Shown piece after piece: positions 53,362-61,982 of a DNA stretch of 64,000 nt; position 1 is the first letter of the stretch, and each line of letters opens with the position of its first letter. This DNA comes from Peptoniphilus raoultii (GTDB taxonomy: Bacteria; Bacillota; Clostridia; Tissierellales; Peptoniphilaceae), in assembly GCF_900099555.1 (NCBI RefSeq), contig NZ_FMWM01000002.1:1237629-1301628 (forward strand), given 5' to 3'. The notes below the pieces were generated by a model, which was not told the origin of the DNA, made no database searches, and saw nothing but the letters and a program-made list of their open reading frames with translations. A program made the translations under genes and the position numbers.

Positions 53362-53960
53362 AAAAATTTTTCCTGATTTAAATTAATCTTATCTTCTTCC
53401 AAAGCCTTAATATAACAAGATCTGCAAAGGGGCTCATATTCTTCTTCTGCTCCTAAAACAAGTCTTGACTGTCCCTTAACTTTTCTATGACTTACCCAAG
53501 CATCAGAGCCGCATTTTTTGCATACTGCATGATGTTTATTTACATAGTCAGCAAGGGGCATAAGTTCTTTGACAAGTTCAAAGGGTTTTGCCAAATAATC
53601 CATATCAAGGCCTGCAATTACTATTGTAATTCCAAGGCTTAAAATTTTCCCTAAATTTTTTATAAGTTCTTCTGGTCTATCTTTTAAAAACTGAATTTCA
53701 TCGACTCCAATAACTTGGGGATTATTTTCTATAACATAGTCATATATCTCCTCTGAATCATTAACAAGAATTGCAGTATATTTATTAAGATCATGACTAA
53801 CAATTTCAGTTTTTGAATACCTAGAATCTATTTTGGGTTTAAAGGCAATTGTCTTATAATTTGCAATGGCAAATCTTTTTAAATCTCTTTCAAGGGAACT
53901 TGTCTTTCCTGAAAACATTGATCCCGTGTGGAGAATCATTCTGCCCTTATATTGATGCAT
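53358..53960 (-). CDS. tdk: Thymidine kinase
   Basis: A 200-residue type II thymidine kinase: GSMFSGKT (13-20, P-loop), GVDEIQFL (Walker B), GLDMDYLAKPF, the lasso region and zinc-binding CKKCG and CRSC pairs. It phosphorylates thymidine for DNA synthesis. Overlapping or adjacent genes around it look like a general housekeeping cluster. Confidence 0.95.
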   Translation of the reverse strand: MHQYKGRMILHTGSMFSGKTSSLERDLKRFAIANYKTIAFKPKIDSRYSKTEIVSHDLNKYTAILVNDSEEIYDYVIENNPQVIGVDEIQFLKDRPEELIKNLGKILSLGITIVIAGLDMDYLAKPFELVKELMPLADYVNKHHAVCKKCGSDAWVSHRKVKGQSRLVLGAEEEYEPLCRSCYIKALEEDKINLNQEKFL

Positions 53961-53971
53961 AATTCCTCCAA

Positions 53972-54571
53972 TTAATATTCTATAACTTCTGCCTTAATTA
54001 TTGTAGCATCTTCAAGGGGCTTATCCATAAAATCTGTTGGAAGTGAAGCAATTTCATCTACAACATTCATACCTTCAAAGACTTGTCCAAAAACTGTATG
54101 TTTGCCATCAAGCCAAAAAGTTCCGCCATTTTCTTCATAAGCCTTTATTACATCTTCGGGAAAGCCCTTAGCTTCTCCTGCTGCTTTCATTTGATTAATT
54201 ATATCTTCCTCAACAGCTGGTGCTTGAACTATAAAAAATTGCGAACCATTTGTATTCGGGCCAGCATTTGCCATAGAAAGAGCTCCCCTTATATTTCTAT
54301 GATTGAGATCAAATTCATCCTCAAAGGATTTGCCCCAAAGACTTTCTCCTCCACGACCTGTTGCACTTGGATCTCCACCTTGAATCATAAAGGCATTAAT
54401 TACCCTATGAAAAACAGTATTATCATAATAGTTTTTATTTATAAGTCCTATAAAATTTTCTACTGCCTTTGGTGCAACTTCAGGAAATAATCTAATTTTT
54501 ATTTCACCGTGATTTGTTGTAAGCACAGCAACTTTTTCGCCCTTTTGAGGCTTTTGTAATTGTTCTAACAT
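53972..54571 (-). CDS. Cyclophilin-type peptidyl-prolyl isomerase
   Basis: A 199-residue cytoplasmic cyclophilin with no signal peptide: FHRVINAFMIQGGDPSATG, then ALSMANAGPNTNGSQFFI. An insert of about 25 residues, typical for Gram-positive forms, lies before the final HTVFGQVFEGM. It speeds proline isomerisation in protein folding. Confidence 0.94.
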   Translation of the reverse strand: MLEQLQKPQKGEKVAVLTTNHGEIKIRLFPEVAPKAVENFIGLINKNYYDNTVFHRVINAFMIQGGDPSATGRGGESLWGKSFEDEFDLNHRNIRGALSMANAGPNTNGSQFFIVQAPAVEEDIINQMKAAGEAKGFPEDVIKAYEENGGTFWLDGKHTVFGQVFEGMNVVDEIASLPTDFMDKPLEDATIIKAEVIEY

Positions 54572-54580
54572 AATTTCTCC

Positions 54581-55957
54581 TTATTCTCTTGAAACATATT
54601 TATTCATATTTATTTTAAAACCTTTTGTAACATTACGCAAATAAAAATAAATTATTGTAAGGCTAATGCCTTTTAAAACTGATGATAGACTCATTGAAGC
54701 CCAAATTCCATTTACTCCAATAAAAGGCATCATTAAAAGGGCAAAAGGAATACGTGCTAAATTTAAAATTATAGCATTTATGGCAGGATAGTTTGTAAGG
54801 CCAAGACCATTCATCATTCCTGTCGTTCCAATTTCCACCGGCATAAAATATTGCGAAATTGCAAGGATTCTTAAATAAGTTACACCTTCATTTATAACTT
54901 TTATATCATTTGGTATAAATAATTTGAAAAGGGGCCTTGGAAAAATAAATAAAAGTAGGCAAGAAAAAATTCCTACAAAATTTATTATTTTAAGTCCTGC
55001 ACTTCTTCCCTCCTTTAGTCTTTCATAATTTTTTGCACCATAATTTTGTCCAAAAAAAGTAGCAAAGGCAACAGAAAATCCATCACTTGTCATCCAAGAA
55101 ATAGATTCTATTTGAGAGCCAATTGAATATACTGCAATAGAACTTGCTCCATAGGCTGCAATATATTTTGTCAAAACAATTCCGCAAAGAGCCTGAACTG
55201 AAGACTGAAGACATGGCGGAAGACCAAGCTTTAATTGATCTATAAAATATTTAAATTTAGGAAATATAAAATAATTAACTTTTGTAAAAATTTCTCTTGA
55301 CCTTATGCCTGAAAAAATATAAAGAAAGGTCGCCAAAGCTTGTGCTAAAACTGTGGCAAGGGCTGCTCCTCCAATTCCCATTATTGGAAAAGGACCTAAA
55401 CCAAAAATCATTAATGGGTCAAAGATAATATTAAATACAAGGGCAATTATGGAAATCATAAAGGGTGTTAGAGAATTTCCCCTAGATAAAAAAACTGCTG
55501 ATAGAGCAGGATTTAAGAATGTAAAAATAAGACCAATAGAAACTATTGTAAAATAAATTATGGCGAGGGAAAAAACTCCTTCTTCCAATTTATAAAAACC
55601 TAAAATTTGTTTTTTGAAAATTAAATAAATGCCAGTTAAAAGTAGACAAAAAAATAAATTAACCCAAAAACCAGCAACCATTATATCTCCAGCTTCTTTC
55701 TTATTGTTTCTGCCATAGGCCTGAGAAAGACCAACTGAAAGTCCAGTGTGAGCAATAAGAGTAATTGCTTGGGCAATCCATATTAAAAATGAACAAGAGC
55801 CCACTGCGGCTACTGCCTCCGTTGAAAGTCTTCCCAGCCACATTAAGTCCACTAAAGAATAGCACATTTGAACAAAAGCAGTTGCCATTAGAGGCACTGA
55901 TAAAGCAAGTATTGAATTTAAAATATTTCCTTCAAGTAAGTTTAAATTTCTTTTCAT
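54581..55957 (-). CDS. MATE family efflux transporter
   Basis: A 458-residue protein with 12 predicted membrane helices in two similar halves and the MATE N-terminal pattern (SVPLMATAFVQMCYSLVDLMWLG, split by short loops). It exports drugs or metabolites against Na+ or H+. Start is ATG at 55957 with GGGAGG; it overlaps the next upstream gene by 4 bases. Specific substrate unknown. Confidence 0.92.
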   Translation of the reverse strand: MKRNLNLLEGNILNSILALSVPLMATAFVQMCYSLVDLMWLGRLSTEAVAAVGSCSFLIWIAQAITLIAHTGLSVGLSQAYGRNNKKEAGDIMVAGFWVNLFFCLLLTGIYLIFKKQILGFYKLEEGVFSLAIIYFTIVSIGLIFTFLNPALSAVFLSRGNSLTPFMISIIALVFNIIFDPLMIFGLGPFPIMGIGGAALATVLAQALATFLYIFSGIRSREIFTKVNYFIFPKFKYFIDQLKLGLPPCLQSSVQALCGIVLTKYIAAYGASSIAVYSIGSQIESISWMTSDGFSVAFATFFGQNYGAKNYERLKEGRSAGLKIINFVGIFSCLLLFIFPRPLFKLFIPNDIKVINEGVTYLRILAISQYFMPVEIGTTGMMNGLGLTNYPAINAIILNLARIPFALLMMPFIGVNGIWASMSLSSVLKGISLTIIYFYLRNVTKGFKINMNKYVSRE

Positions 55958-56613
55958 ATTCCTCCCAAGGCATAGGCACCCATAATTCCAAGATAATGAG
56001 AAAATGATGCAGCCAAGACAAATATATGCCAAATGAAATGGTTGTAAGGGATTTTCTTGTCAATGTAGAATATTGATCCAATAGAATAAAGAATACCTCC
56101 AACAAATAGTAGAACTACAAAATTTATTGACGTTGTCAGCAAAATTTGTTTAATTAAAAGAAGGCTAACCCATCCTAAAAATAAATAAATAAAAGTTGAC
56201 AGCTTTGCAAATTTAGAAAACTTACCCTTTATAAATAATTTATAAATTATTCCCGCTAGAGATAGACCCCAAATTACGAAGATTAAGATAATCCTTTCCC
56301 TACCCCTAAAGGAATTTAAAATAATTGGAGTATATGTTCCGGCAATAAGTAGGTAAATACTAAGATGATCTAAAATTCTAAGGACATTTTTTGCTCTCAT
56401 GAAAGGAATTGAATGATAAAGTGCTGAGCAAAGGTACAAAATTATAAGGGAAGCTCCATAAATAGAAAATCCTGTTATTTGAAGGGTACTTTTATTTTTC
56501 GCTCCAAAAATTACTAAAAATATAAGACCCACTATACCAAGGGCAAAACCAATCCAATGACTGATAGCATTAAAAATTTCTTCTTTAAAATTATAAGATC
56601 CATAATTTACCAT
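55954..56613 (-). CDS. trhA: Hemolysin III / YqfA family membrane protein
   Basis: A 219-residue PAQR-type protein with seven helices: EEIFNAISHWIGFALG near the start, LYHSIPFMR in the middle and YNHFIWHIFVLAASFSHYLGI near the end, with the conserved His residues. In Bacillus and E. coli it affects membrane energetics and fluidity; haemolytic action is doubtful. Confidence 0.92.
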   Translation of the reverse strand: MVNYGSYNFKEEIFNAISHWIGFALGIVGLIFLVIFGAKNKSTLQITGFSIYGASLIILYLCSALYHSIPFMRAKNVLRILDHLSIYLLIAGTYTPIILNSFRGRERIILIFVIWGLSLAGIIYKLFIKGKFSKFAKLSTFIYLFLGWVSLLLIKQILLTTSINFVVLLFVGGILYSIGSIFYIDKKIPYNHFIWHIFVLAASFSHYLGIMGAYALGGI

Positions 56614-56621
56614 TTAATCAC

Positions 56622-57377
56622 CTAACAATCTCCTTGATCTGTAATTATTATTGGACCATCTTTCGTTATGGCCAGTTGATGCTCATATTGGGCTGAAAGG
56701 GACCCATCTTTAGTTTTCGCCGTCCAGCCATTTTTATCTATATAAATTTCCTTTTTTCCTTGATTAATCATGGGTTCAATAGTAAAAACCATTCCTTCTC
56801 TAATTCTTAATCCATGGCCAGGTTTTCCATAGTGAAGAACTTGCGGATCCTCGTGCATTTCTCTGCCGATACCATGACCAACAAATTCTCTAACAACTGA
56901 ATAACCATTTTTTTCAGCATGCTCTTGAATAGCATAGCCAATATCACCAAGCCTATTTCCAATTTGAGCAAGTTCAATTCCTTTATACATACATTCTTTT
57001 GTAACTTGTAATAATCTTTTAGCCTCGTCAGAAACTTCTCCAACTTCATAAGACCAGCCTGAATCTGCAAGCCATCCCTTGTAATTTACTACAAGGTCAA
57101 CATTTAAAATATCTCCTTCTTTTAAAACTCTTTCAGAAGGAAAACCGTGGCATACCTCGTCATTAACGGAAGTGCATACGCTATAGGGATAACCTTCATA
57201 CCCTTTTTCTTCTGCTGTTGCCCCTCGTGAAATTAAATAGTCGTCAACAAATTTATCAATTTCTATTGTCTTTACGCCAGGTTTTATAAAATCTCTTAAT
57301 TTATGATGAACATCTGCAAGAATTTTTCCTGCCAAAACCATCTTTTCAATTTCTTCTTTTGTCTTTATTATTACCAT
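56622..57377 (-). CDS. map: Methionine aminopeptidase type I
   Basis: A 251-residue enzyme that removes the first methionine from new proteins. SVNDEVCHGFP, VNYKGWLADSGWSYEVG with metal-binding Asp, GHGIGREMHEDP and TIEPMI are the metal-site motifs. Good start with GGTGAAATT before ATG; not coupled to ribosomal genes here. Confidence 0.95.
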   Translation of the reverse strand: MVIIKTKEEIEKMVLAGKILADVHHKLRDFIKPGVKTIEIDKFVDDYLISRGATAEEKGYEGYPYSVCTSVNDEVCHGFPSERVLKEGDILNVDLVVNYKGWLADSGWSYEVGEVSDEAKRLLQVTKECMYKGIELAQIGNRLGDIGYAIQEHAEKNGYSVVREFVGHGIGREMHEDPQVLHYGKPGHGLRIREGMVFTIEPMINQGKKEIYIDKNGWTAKTKDGSLSAQYEHQLAITKDGPIIITDQGDC

Positions 57378-57391
57378 AATTTCACCTCAAA

Positions 57392-58288
57392 TCAGTCTTT
57401 AATAAATTTTATTAAATCTTTTAAATCGTCGTCCTTTTTTACCCAAGTGAGGGCCTCAGGATCTATATTAATAGTATCTTTAAGCTCTAAGAGAGCCTGG
57501 GAAATTTCATCTAAATTTTTATAGGTGCAGGCTAAATTGTAATGAAGATTTACTGAGTCCGGATAGGTCCTTAAGCCTTCCTTTAAAATTTTCTCTGCCT
57601 TTTTAAAGTTTCCTTCTTCAATATAAATGGCAGACATATTTAAGTATAAATTAGGATTTAAAAATTCACTTTGGGCCTTTTCATAATATTTTAAAGCCTC
57701 CCTATTATTTCCTAATTTCTTATTTATAACTCCCATATTGAAAAGTGCATCCCCAAAATTGGGATTTATTTCTAAAGCCTTTTTAGCATAGATTAAAGCC
57801 TTTTGGTTTTGATCCATTGACTCGTATATTGCAGCAATAATATTATGGCTTGTGTAGTCATAAGGATCTAATTCAACGCATTTTTTTAAGGCCTCAATTG
57901 CCTTCTCACCCTCACCTATTTTGTCATATAGGCTGGACAGATAGTAATAGGCCCTATCGTAGGAAGGATCAAGCTTTATGGCCTCATGATAATGCCTTAT
58001 GGAAAAATCAAAATCGCCTTTCAAAAAGTCATTTGAAATGCTAAGCCCATAATGGGCCCCAGGCTGATTTTCATCAAGACTTAAAATTTGCCTATAATTA
58101 TCAAGGGCAGATTCATAATTTTTTAAAATTATATTAAGGTCTGCCATTTCATATAAAGCATCAATTTTTTCCTTATCATTATTTGCAAATTTCAGGGCCT
58201 TTTCAAAACTTTCAAGGGAAGACTTATATTCTTCCTTATATAAAAATTCATTAGCTATAATTATATAGTTATTATATTTATTTCCCAT
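57392..58288 (-). CDS. Tetratricopeptide repeat protein
   Basis: A 298-residue cytoplasmic protein made of seven to eight TPR units (for example DRAYYYLSSLYDKIGEGEKA and FGDALFNMGVINKKLGNNRE). Such arrays bind other proteins. No extra domain. Position beside a DegV-like gene gives no clear role. Confidence 0.88.
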   Translation of the reverse strand: MGNKYNNYIIIANEFLYKEEYKSSLESFEKALKFANNDKEKIDALYEMADLNIILKNYESALDNYRQILSLDENQPGAHYGLSISNDFLKGDFDFSIRHYHEAIKLDPSYDRAYYYLSSLYDKIGEGEKAIEALKKCVELDPYDYTSHNIIAAIYESMDQNQKALIYAKKALEINPNFGDALFNMGVINKKLGNNREALKYYEKAQSEFLNPNLYLNMSAIYIEEGNFKKAEKILKEGLRTYPDSVNLHYNLACTYKNLDEISQALLELKDTINIDPEALTWVKKDDDLKDLIKFIKD

Positions 58289-58293
58289 GAAAT

Positions 58294-59013
58294 CTATTTT
58301 AATATATTCACAGTCAAAAGACCATAAGGAAGATTAATTTCTAAAGCCTTATAAAAATTTGCCTTTTCAATATCCCTTAAGATAATTTCTTCACTTTCAA
58401 TTCTTAAATTTTCATCTCCATAGGTCATTGTCATAGAATAGTTGAATTTCAGCCTTAAATCTTCTTTAATCAGTTCCTCGAATTTAGATAAAACTTTTTT
58501 AAGAGAGTGGGCCTTTGAAATTTCGTACAAAATTCCCCTTTCATCTACTGATAATAAATAATAATTATCCTTAAAAATAGGTTTTTTATATTTAATATTT
58601 CCTAGAATATTTTTATCCTTAAGGGATTCTAAATTATTTAGTAGGCAGTAAAATTTTAAATCCCTTCTCTTATCAGCTAATATATTATAGACCTCTCTTG
58701 GTCTAAAACCTATTTTCTCAAGGGTAGAGCCATATTTAGCTAAAAGATAAGGTCCTGAGCCTAAGGATTTACTTTCAAGAAAGTAAACATTCTTTCCAAA
58801 GGGCCTTGCAGATCTGAAAATATACTCCCTTCCACTAAGAGCCTTAGACGAAGATATTATAAAAATATTTTCAGTATCAATTTTATTATAAAACTCTTCT
58901 ACTAAGTCAATGGGAGATTTTTCAGAATTTAAAAATTCAAAGCTTTCAATGTTATCCTCACCCAGATTTGGAGGGCCTTCAACAATATAAAATATCTTAT
59001 TCATAATCATCAT
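58294..59013 (-). CDS. DegV-like protein (divergent)
   Basis: A 239-residue protein that resembles DegV: FIISSSKALSGREYIFRSAR matches the fatty-acid head-group region, VYFLESKSLGSGPYLLA the DS-x-S-x-G segment. It is shorter than DegV (about 280) and has lost some typical residues. DegV relatives bind fatty acids. It overlaps the DUF1836 gene by 17 bases, a pairing seen in other Firmicutes. Confidence 0.55.
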   Translation of the reverse strand: MMIMNKIFYIVEGPPNLGEDNIESFEFLNSEKSPIDLVEEFYNKIDTENIFIISSSKALSGREYIFRSARPFGKNVYFLESKSLGSGPYLLAKYGSTLEKIGFRPREVYNILADKRRDLKFYCLLNNLESLKDKNILGNIKYKKPIFKDNYYLLSVDERGILYEISKAHSLKKVLSKFEELIKEDLRLKFNYSMTMTYGDENLRIESEEIILRDIEKANFYKALEINLPYGLLTVNILK

Positions 59014-59554
59014 TTTTTATTATAAAACCATTGGAGCTCACAACTTTTTTAACCATAAGTTTTGAAACAAGGGCAAGAGCAGCAAGGTTTGTAATAATAT
59101 TTATCTTGTCAATATTTTTTATAGTAAGGTCAAAAGTCTTGTCAGTTTTTAAATTATTGACAAAAATCAACCTCACAGCTTCTTCAATTTGACCGCAAAA
59201 GAGATTATAGGCTTTTTCAACTCCACCTGAATTTTGGATTTGCAGTCTCATTCCATCTTTAACATCTGAAATTTCCATAATTTGTTTTAAAAGAGTTATA
59301 ACTATAAGTTTTGCCAAAGCTTCCCTAGTATATTTTTTATTTTCTGGCTTAGGGATAACTTTATTTTTTACATAGTTATTTAGCATGGATTTTGTTAAAA
59401 ACTCTTCATCAAAAATACTAAGAAAAAAAAGTTCCTTCTTAACAATTTCTATAATTTGCGTTGCATATAAATCAAAATCTGGCAGTTCGTACCACCTTGC
59501 AATGTGCAAATTTTCTAAAGATTTTGAATACTTTACTACATCAGAATTTATCAT
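58997..59554 (-). CDS. DUF1836 family protein
   Basis: A 185-residue protein of the DUF1836 family, MerR-like at the N-terminus: LHIARWYELPDFDLYATQI, then LTKSMLNNYVKNKVIPKPE and KKYTREALAKLIVITLLKQI. Likely a DNA-binding regulator, possibly of the neighbouring DegV-like gene. Confidence 0.78.
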   Translation of the reverse strand: MINSDVVKYSKSLENLHIARWYELPDFDLYATQIIEIVKKELFFLSIFDEEFLTKSMLNNYVKNKVIPKPENKKYTREALAKLIVITLLKQIMEISDVKDGMRLQIQNSGGVEKAYNLFCGQIEEAVRLIFVNNLKTDKTFDLTIKNIDKINIITNLAALALVSKLMVKKVVSSNGFIIKNDDYE

Positions 59555-59660
59555 ATCATCACCTAGTTTCTAATACTAAATAAAGTATAAAACATGTCAT
59601 TGCATAAAGCAAGCTCTTTTATTTAAATATTTATTTTGATAAAATAAGCTTGGTGAGAAT

Positions 59661-60603
59661 ATGAGAAGATTTTTATCTTTTAATGATTTTTTTAAAATTT
59701 ATTTGTCAGGAAAAAGTGTTAAGCTTTCCCTTGACGGTGGATTTACCTGTCCCAATCGTGACGGCAACTTGTCTTTTGAAGGCTGTCTTTTTTGCTCTGA
59801 CTTTGGCAGTGGCGATTTTACATCTTCTAAGAAACTTTCTCTTGAAGACCAAATTAAAGATCAAAAAATAAAATTGTCTAAAAAAATGGAAAGCCCAAAA
59901 TTACATAGCTTATTTTCAAAATTTTTCCAACACCTATGGAGATTTTTTCCACCTTAAAAATTTATACTCCTATGTAATAAATAGGGATGATATTAAGGCT
60001 CTTTCAATTGCAACAAGATGCGACTGCCTTGATGATCAAAAAATTGAATTATTAAAAGAATTATCTAAGGAAAAATTATTGTGGCTTGAAATTGGTCTTC
60101 AAACTACAAAGGATGAAAGCTTAAAATTAATAAATAGAGGTTATAGCCATAATAAATTTAATGAAGTTATAGAAAAGCTGGATAAAAATAAAATAAAATA
60201 TGTCCTTCATCTTATTTATGGTCTTCCAGGAGAGGATAAAAAAGATTTTACTAATACTTTTACATATGCCAATTCTTTGAAACCCTTTGGGATAAAATTT
60301 CATAATTTATATATACAAAAAAATTCTCCCATTTATGCCTATTATTTAGAAAATCCCTTTAATCTTCTTTCGATGAATGAATATATTGACCTTGTTATTG
60401 AAAGCCTTATAACTTTAAATGACTACACAGTTGTCCATAGGATTACAGGAGACCCAGACATAAAAACTCTTTATAGGCCAAGATGGTGTGGCGACAAATT
60501 AAAGGTTGTTTCTACTATAGATAAAATATTAAAAGAAAAAAATATCCCCATCCTAAAGGACGAGGATATTAATAAGGCTGTTTCTTATTGGAAAAATTAT
60601 TAA
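59661..60603 (+). pseudogene. TIGR01212/YhcC-type radical SAM protein, frameshifted
   Basis: Two frames together make a normal YhcC-length protein (about 313 residues). The first carries FTCPNRDGNLSFEGCLFCSD, the cysteine triad for the 4Fe-4S cluster; the second carries YIAYFQNFSNTYGDF, LSIATRCDCLD, WLEIGLQTT and YRPRWCG. They differ by +1: skipping one base in the AAAATT stretch at 59897-59902 restores the frame. The second half has no ribosome site of its own. It is either broken or a sequencing error. Confidence 0.85.
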
Positions 60604-61947
60604 TTATCTCTTATTTGAATGTCTCCAAATATTTAATTTTTCAGCTTCTTTAATTAGGTCATCTCTAAATTCCGGAGCAGCTAAGTTAATAATTCCTTCT
60701 GCTCTTTCCCAAGTTGAACGACCCTTGCAATTAAATTTTCCATATTCAGTAACTAAATAATGAGTACATGGGCGTGGAATTGTAATAGCTGTTCCATAAT
60801 CAAATTGAGGAACTATTCTTGATTCATTTTTATTAGTCTTTTTATTGGCAAATTGTGATGACAAGCAGATAAATGCCTTGCCTCCCTTTGATAAATATGC
60901 TCCAAGAGTGAAGTCAAATTGTCCGCCTGCGCCTGATATATGTTTTAAACCAGATGATTCAGAAGATACTTGGCCGTAGAGGTCAATATTTACTGCATTG
61001 TTAATGGAAATGAAATTGTCAATTTGTGCACAAGTTGCAGCTGAATTTGTATAATCAACTGGAGCTGCCATGGCTTCACTATTGTTGTCCAAGAAGTCAT
61101 AAAGTTTTTTTGAACCAGCAGCAAAAGCATAAACTTGTCTAAATCTATCTATGTTTTTCTTTGCTCCAGTAACTTTTCCTTTTAAAGTCATATCTACAAA
61201 TCCGTCAACATACATTTCTGTATGAACACCTAAATCCTTTAAATCTGATTCTGCAATAAGTGATCCTACTGCATTTGGCATTCCACCAATACCAAGTTGT
61301 AATGTTGCACCGTTTGGAATTTCTTCTACAATTAAATTGGCAACTTTTCTATCAACATCAGTAAAAGCTCCTTCAGGGATTTCTACTAGTGGCGGATTTC
61401 CGCTTTCAATAATATAGTCAACGTCATTTACAGAAATTTCATGTTCCATTCCACCTTGACAATAAGGTACATTTTCATTAACTTCAATTATAACTTTTTT
61501 TGCCTTTTCAATTACTGCCATTTGGTGAGAGGCACTTATTCCAAAATTAAAATATCCATGCTTATTCATTGGTGTAGCAACAACAACTGCAATATCAATA
61601 TCAATATTTTCTCTAATCCATCTTGGAACTTCTGAATATCTTAGGGGAACATAAAATCCACCTTCACCTGCATTAATTCTTTTTCTGTCAGGACCACCTG
61701 AGTGGTAAGAGTTCCAAATTATTTTTTTGCCATCTAGATCTGCATCAAAAATTGCAGGCTTCCAAAGAATAACCCCGCAACTAACCTGTATTTCATTTAA
61801 TCTGTCAAGGTCTTTTGCTAAGGCCTTATCAAATGTTTGGCACATGCCAGCTGCCCAGCCGTAATCAATTTTCATCCCGTCTTTAACAAGTCCTGCGGCC
61901 TGCTTGGGACTTATTAATTTCTCATTAAAAATTTTCTTATAATCCAT
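60604..61947 (-). CDS. Butyryl-CoA:acetate CoA-transferase
   Basis: A 447-residue enzyme of the acetyl-CoA hydrolase/transferase family: QLGIGGMPNAVGSLI, LGVHTEMYVDG with the catalytic glutamate, and SGAGGQFDF are the motifs. It swaps CoA between butyryl-CoA and acetate, the last step of butyrate formation in many anaerobes. 4-hydroxybutyrate or propionate variants are close relatives and cannot be fully excluded. Convergent with the broken radical SAM gene, stop next to stop. Confidence 0.88.
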   Translation of the reverse strand: MDYKKIFNEKLISPKQAAGLVKDGMKIDYGWAAGMCQTFDKALAKDLDRLNEIQVSCGVILWKPAIFDADLDGKKIIWNSYHSGGPDRKRINAGEGGFYVPLRYSEVPRWIRENIDIDIAVVVATPMNKHGYFNFGISASHQMAVIEKAKKVIIEVNENVPYCQGGMEHEISVNDVDYIIESGNPPLVEIPEGAFTDVDRKVANLIVEEIPNGATLQLGIGGMPNAVGSLIAESDLKDLGVHTEMYVDGFVDMTLKGKVTGAKKNIDRFRQVYAFAAGSKKLYDFLDNNSEAMAAPVDYTNSAATCAQIDNFISINNAVNIDLYGQVSSESSGLKHISGAGGQFDFTLGAYLSKGGKAFICLSSQFANKKTNKNESRIVPQFDYGTAITIPRPCTHYLVTEYGKFNCKGRSTWERAEGIINLAAPEFRDDLIKEAEKLNIWRHSNKR

Positions 61948-61982
61948 ATTTCCTCCTTAATTAAAACATATATCTATGGAAT

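Noticed and set aside
54083-54490. 135-codon plus-strand frame opposite the cyclophilin gene
   Set aside because: It is a mirror frame of a conserved gene, rich in Cys and Ile, with no start signals.
59891-59902. CCCAAAA as a programmed -1 frameshift site in the radical SAM gene
   Set aside because: A -1 slip leads to ATT ACA TAG, an immediate stop. The downstream half needs a +1 shift, so this is better read as a mutation or an error.
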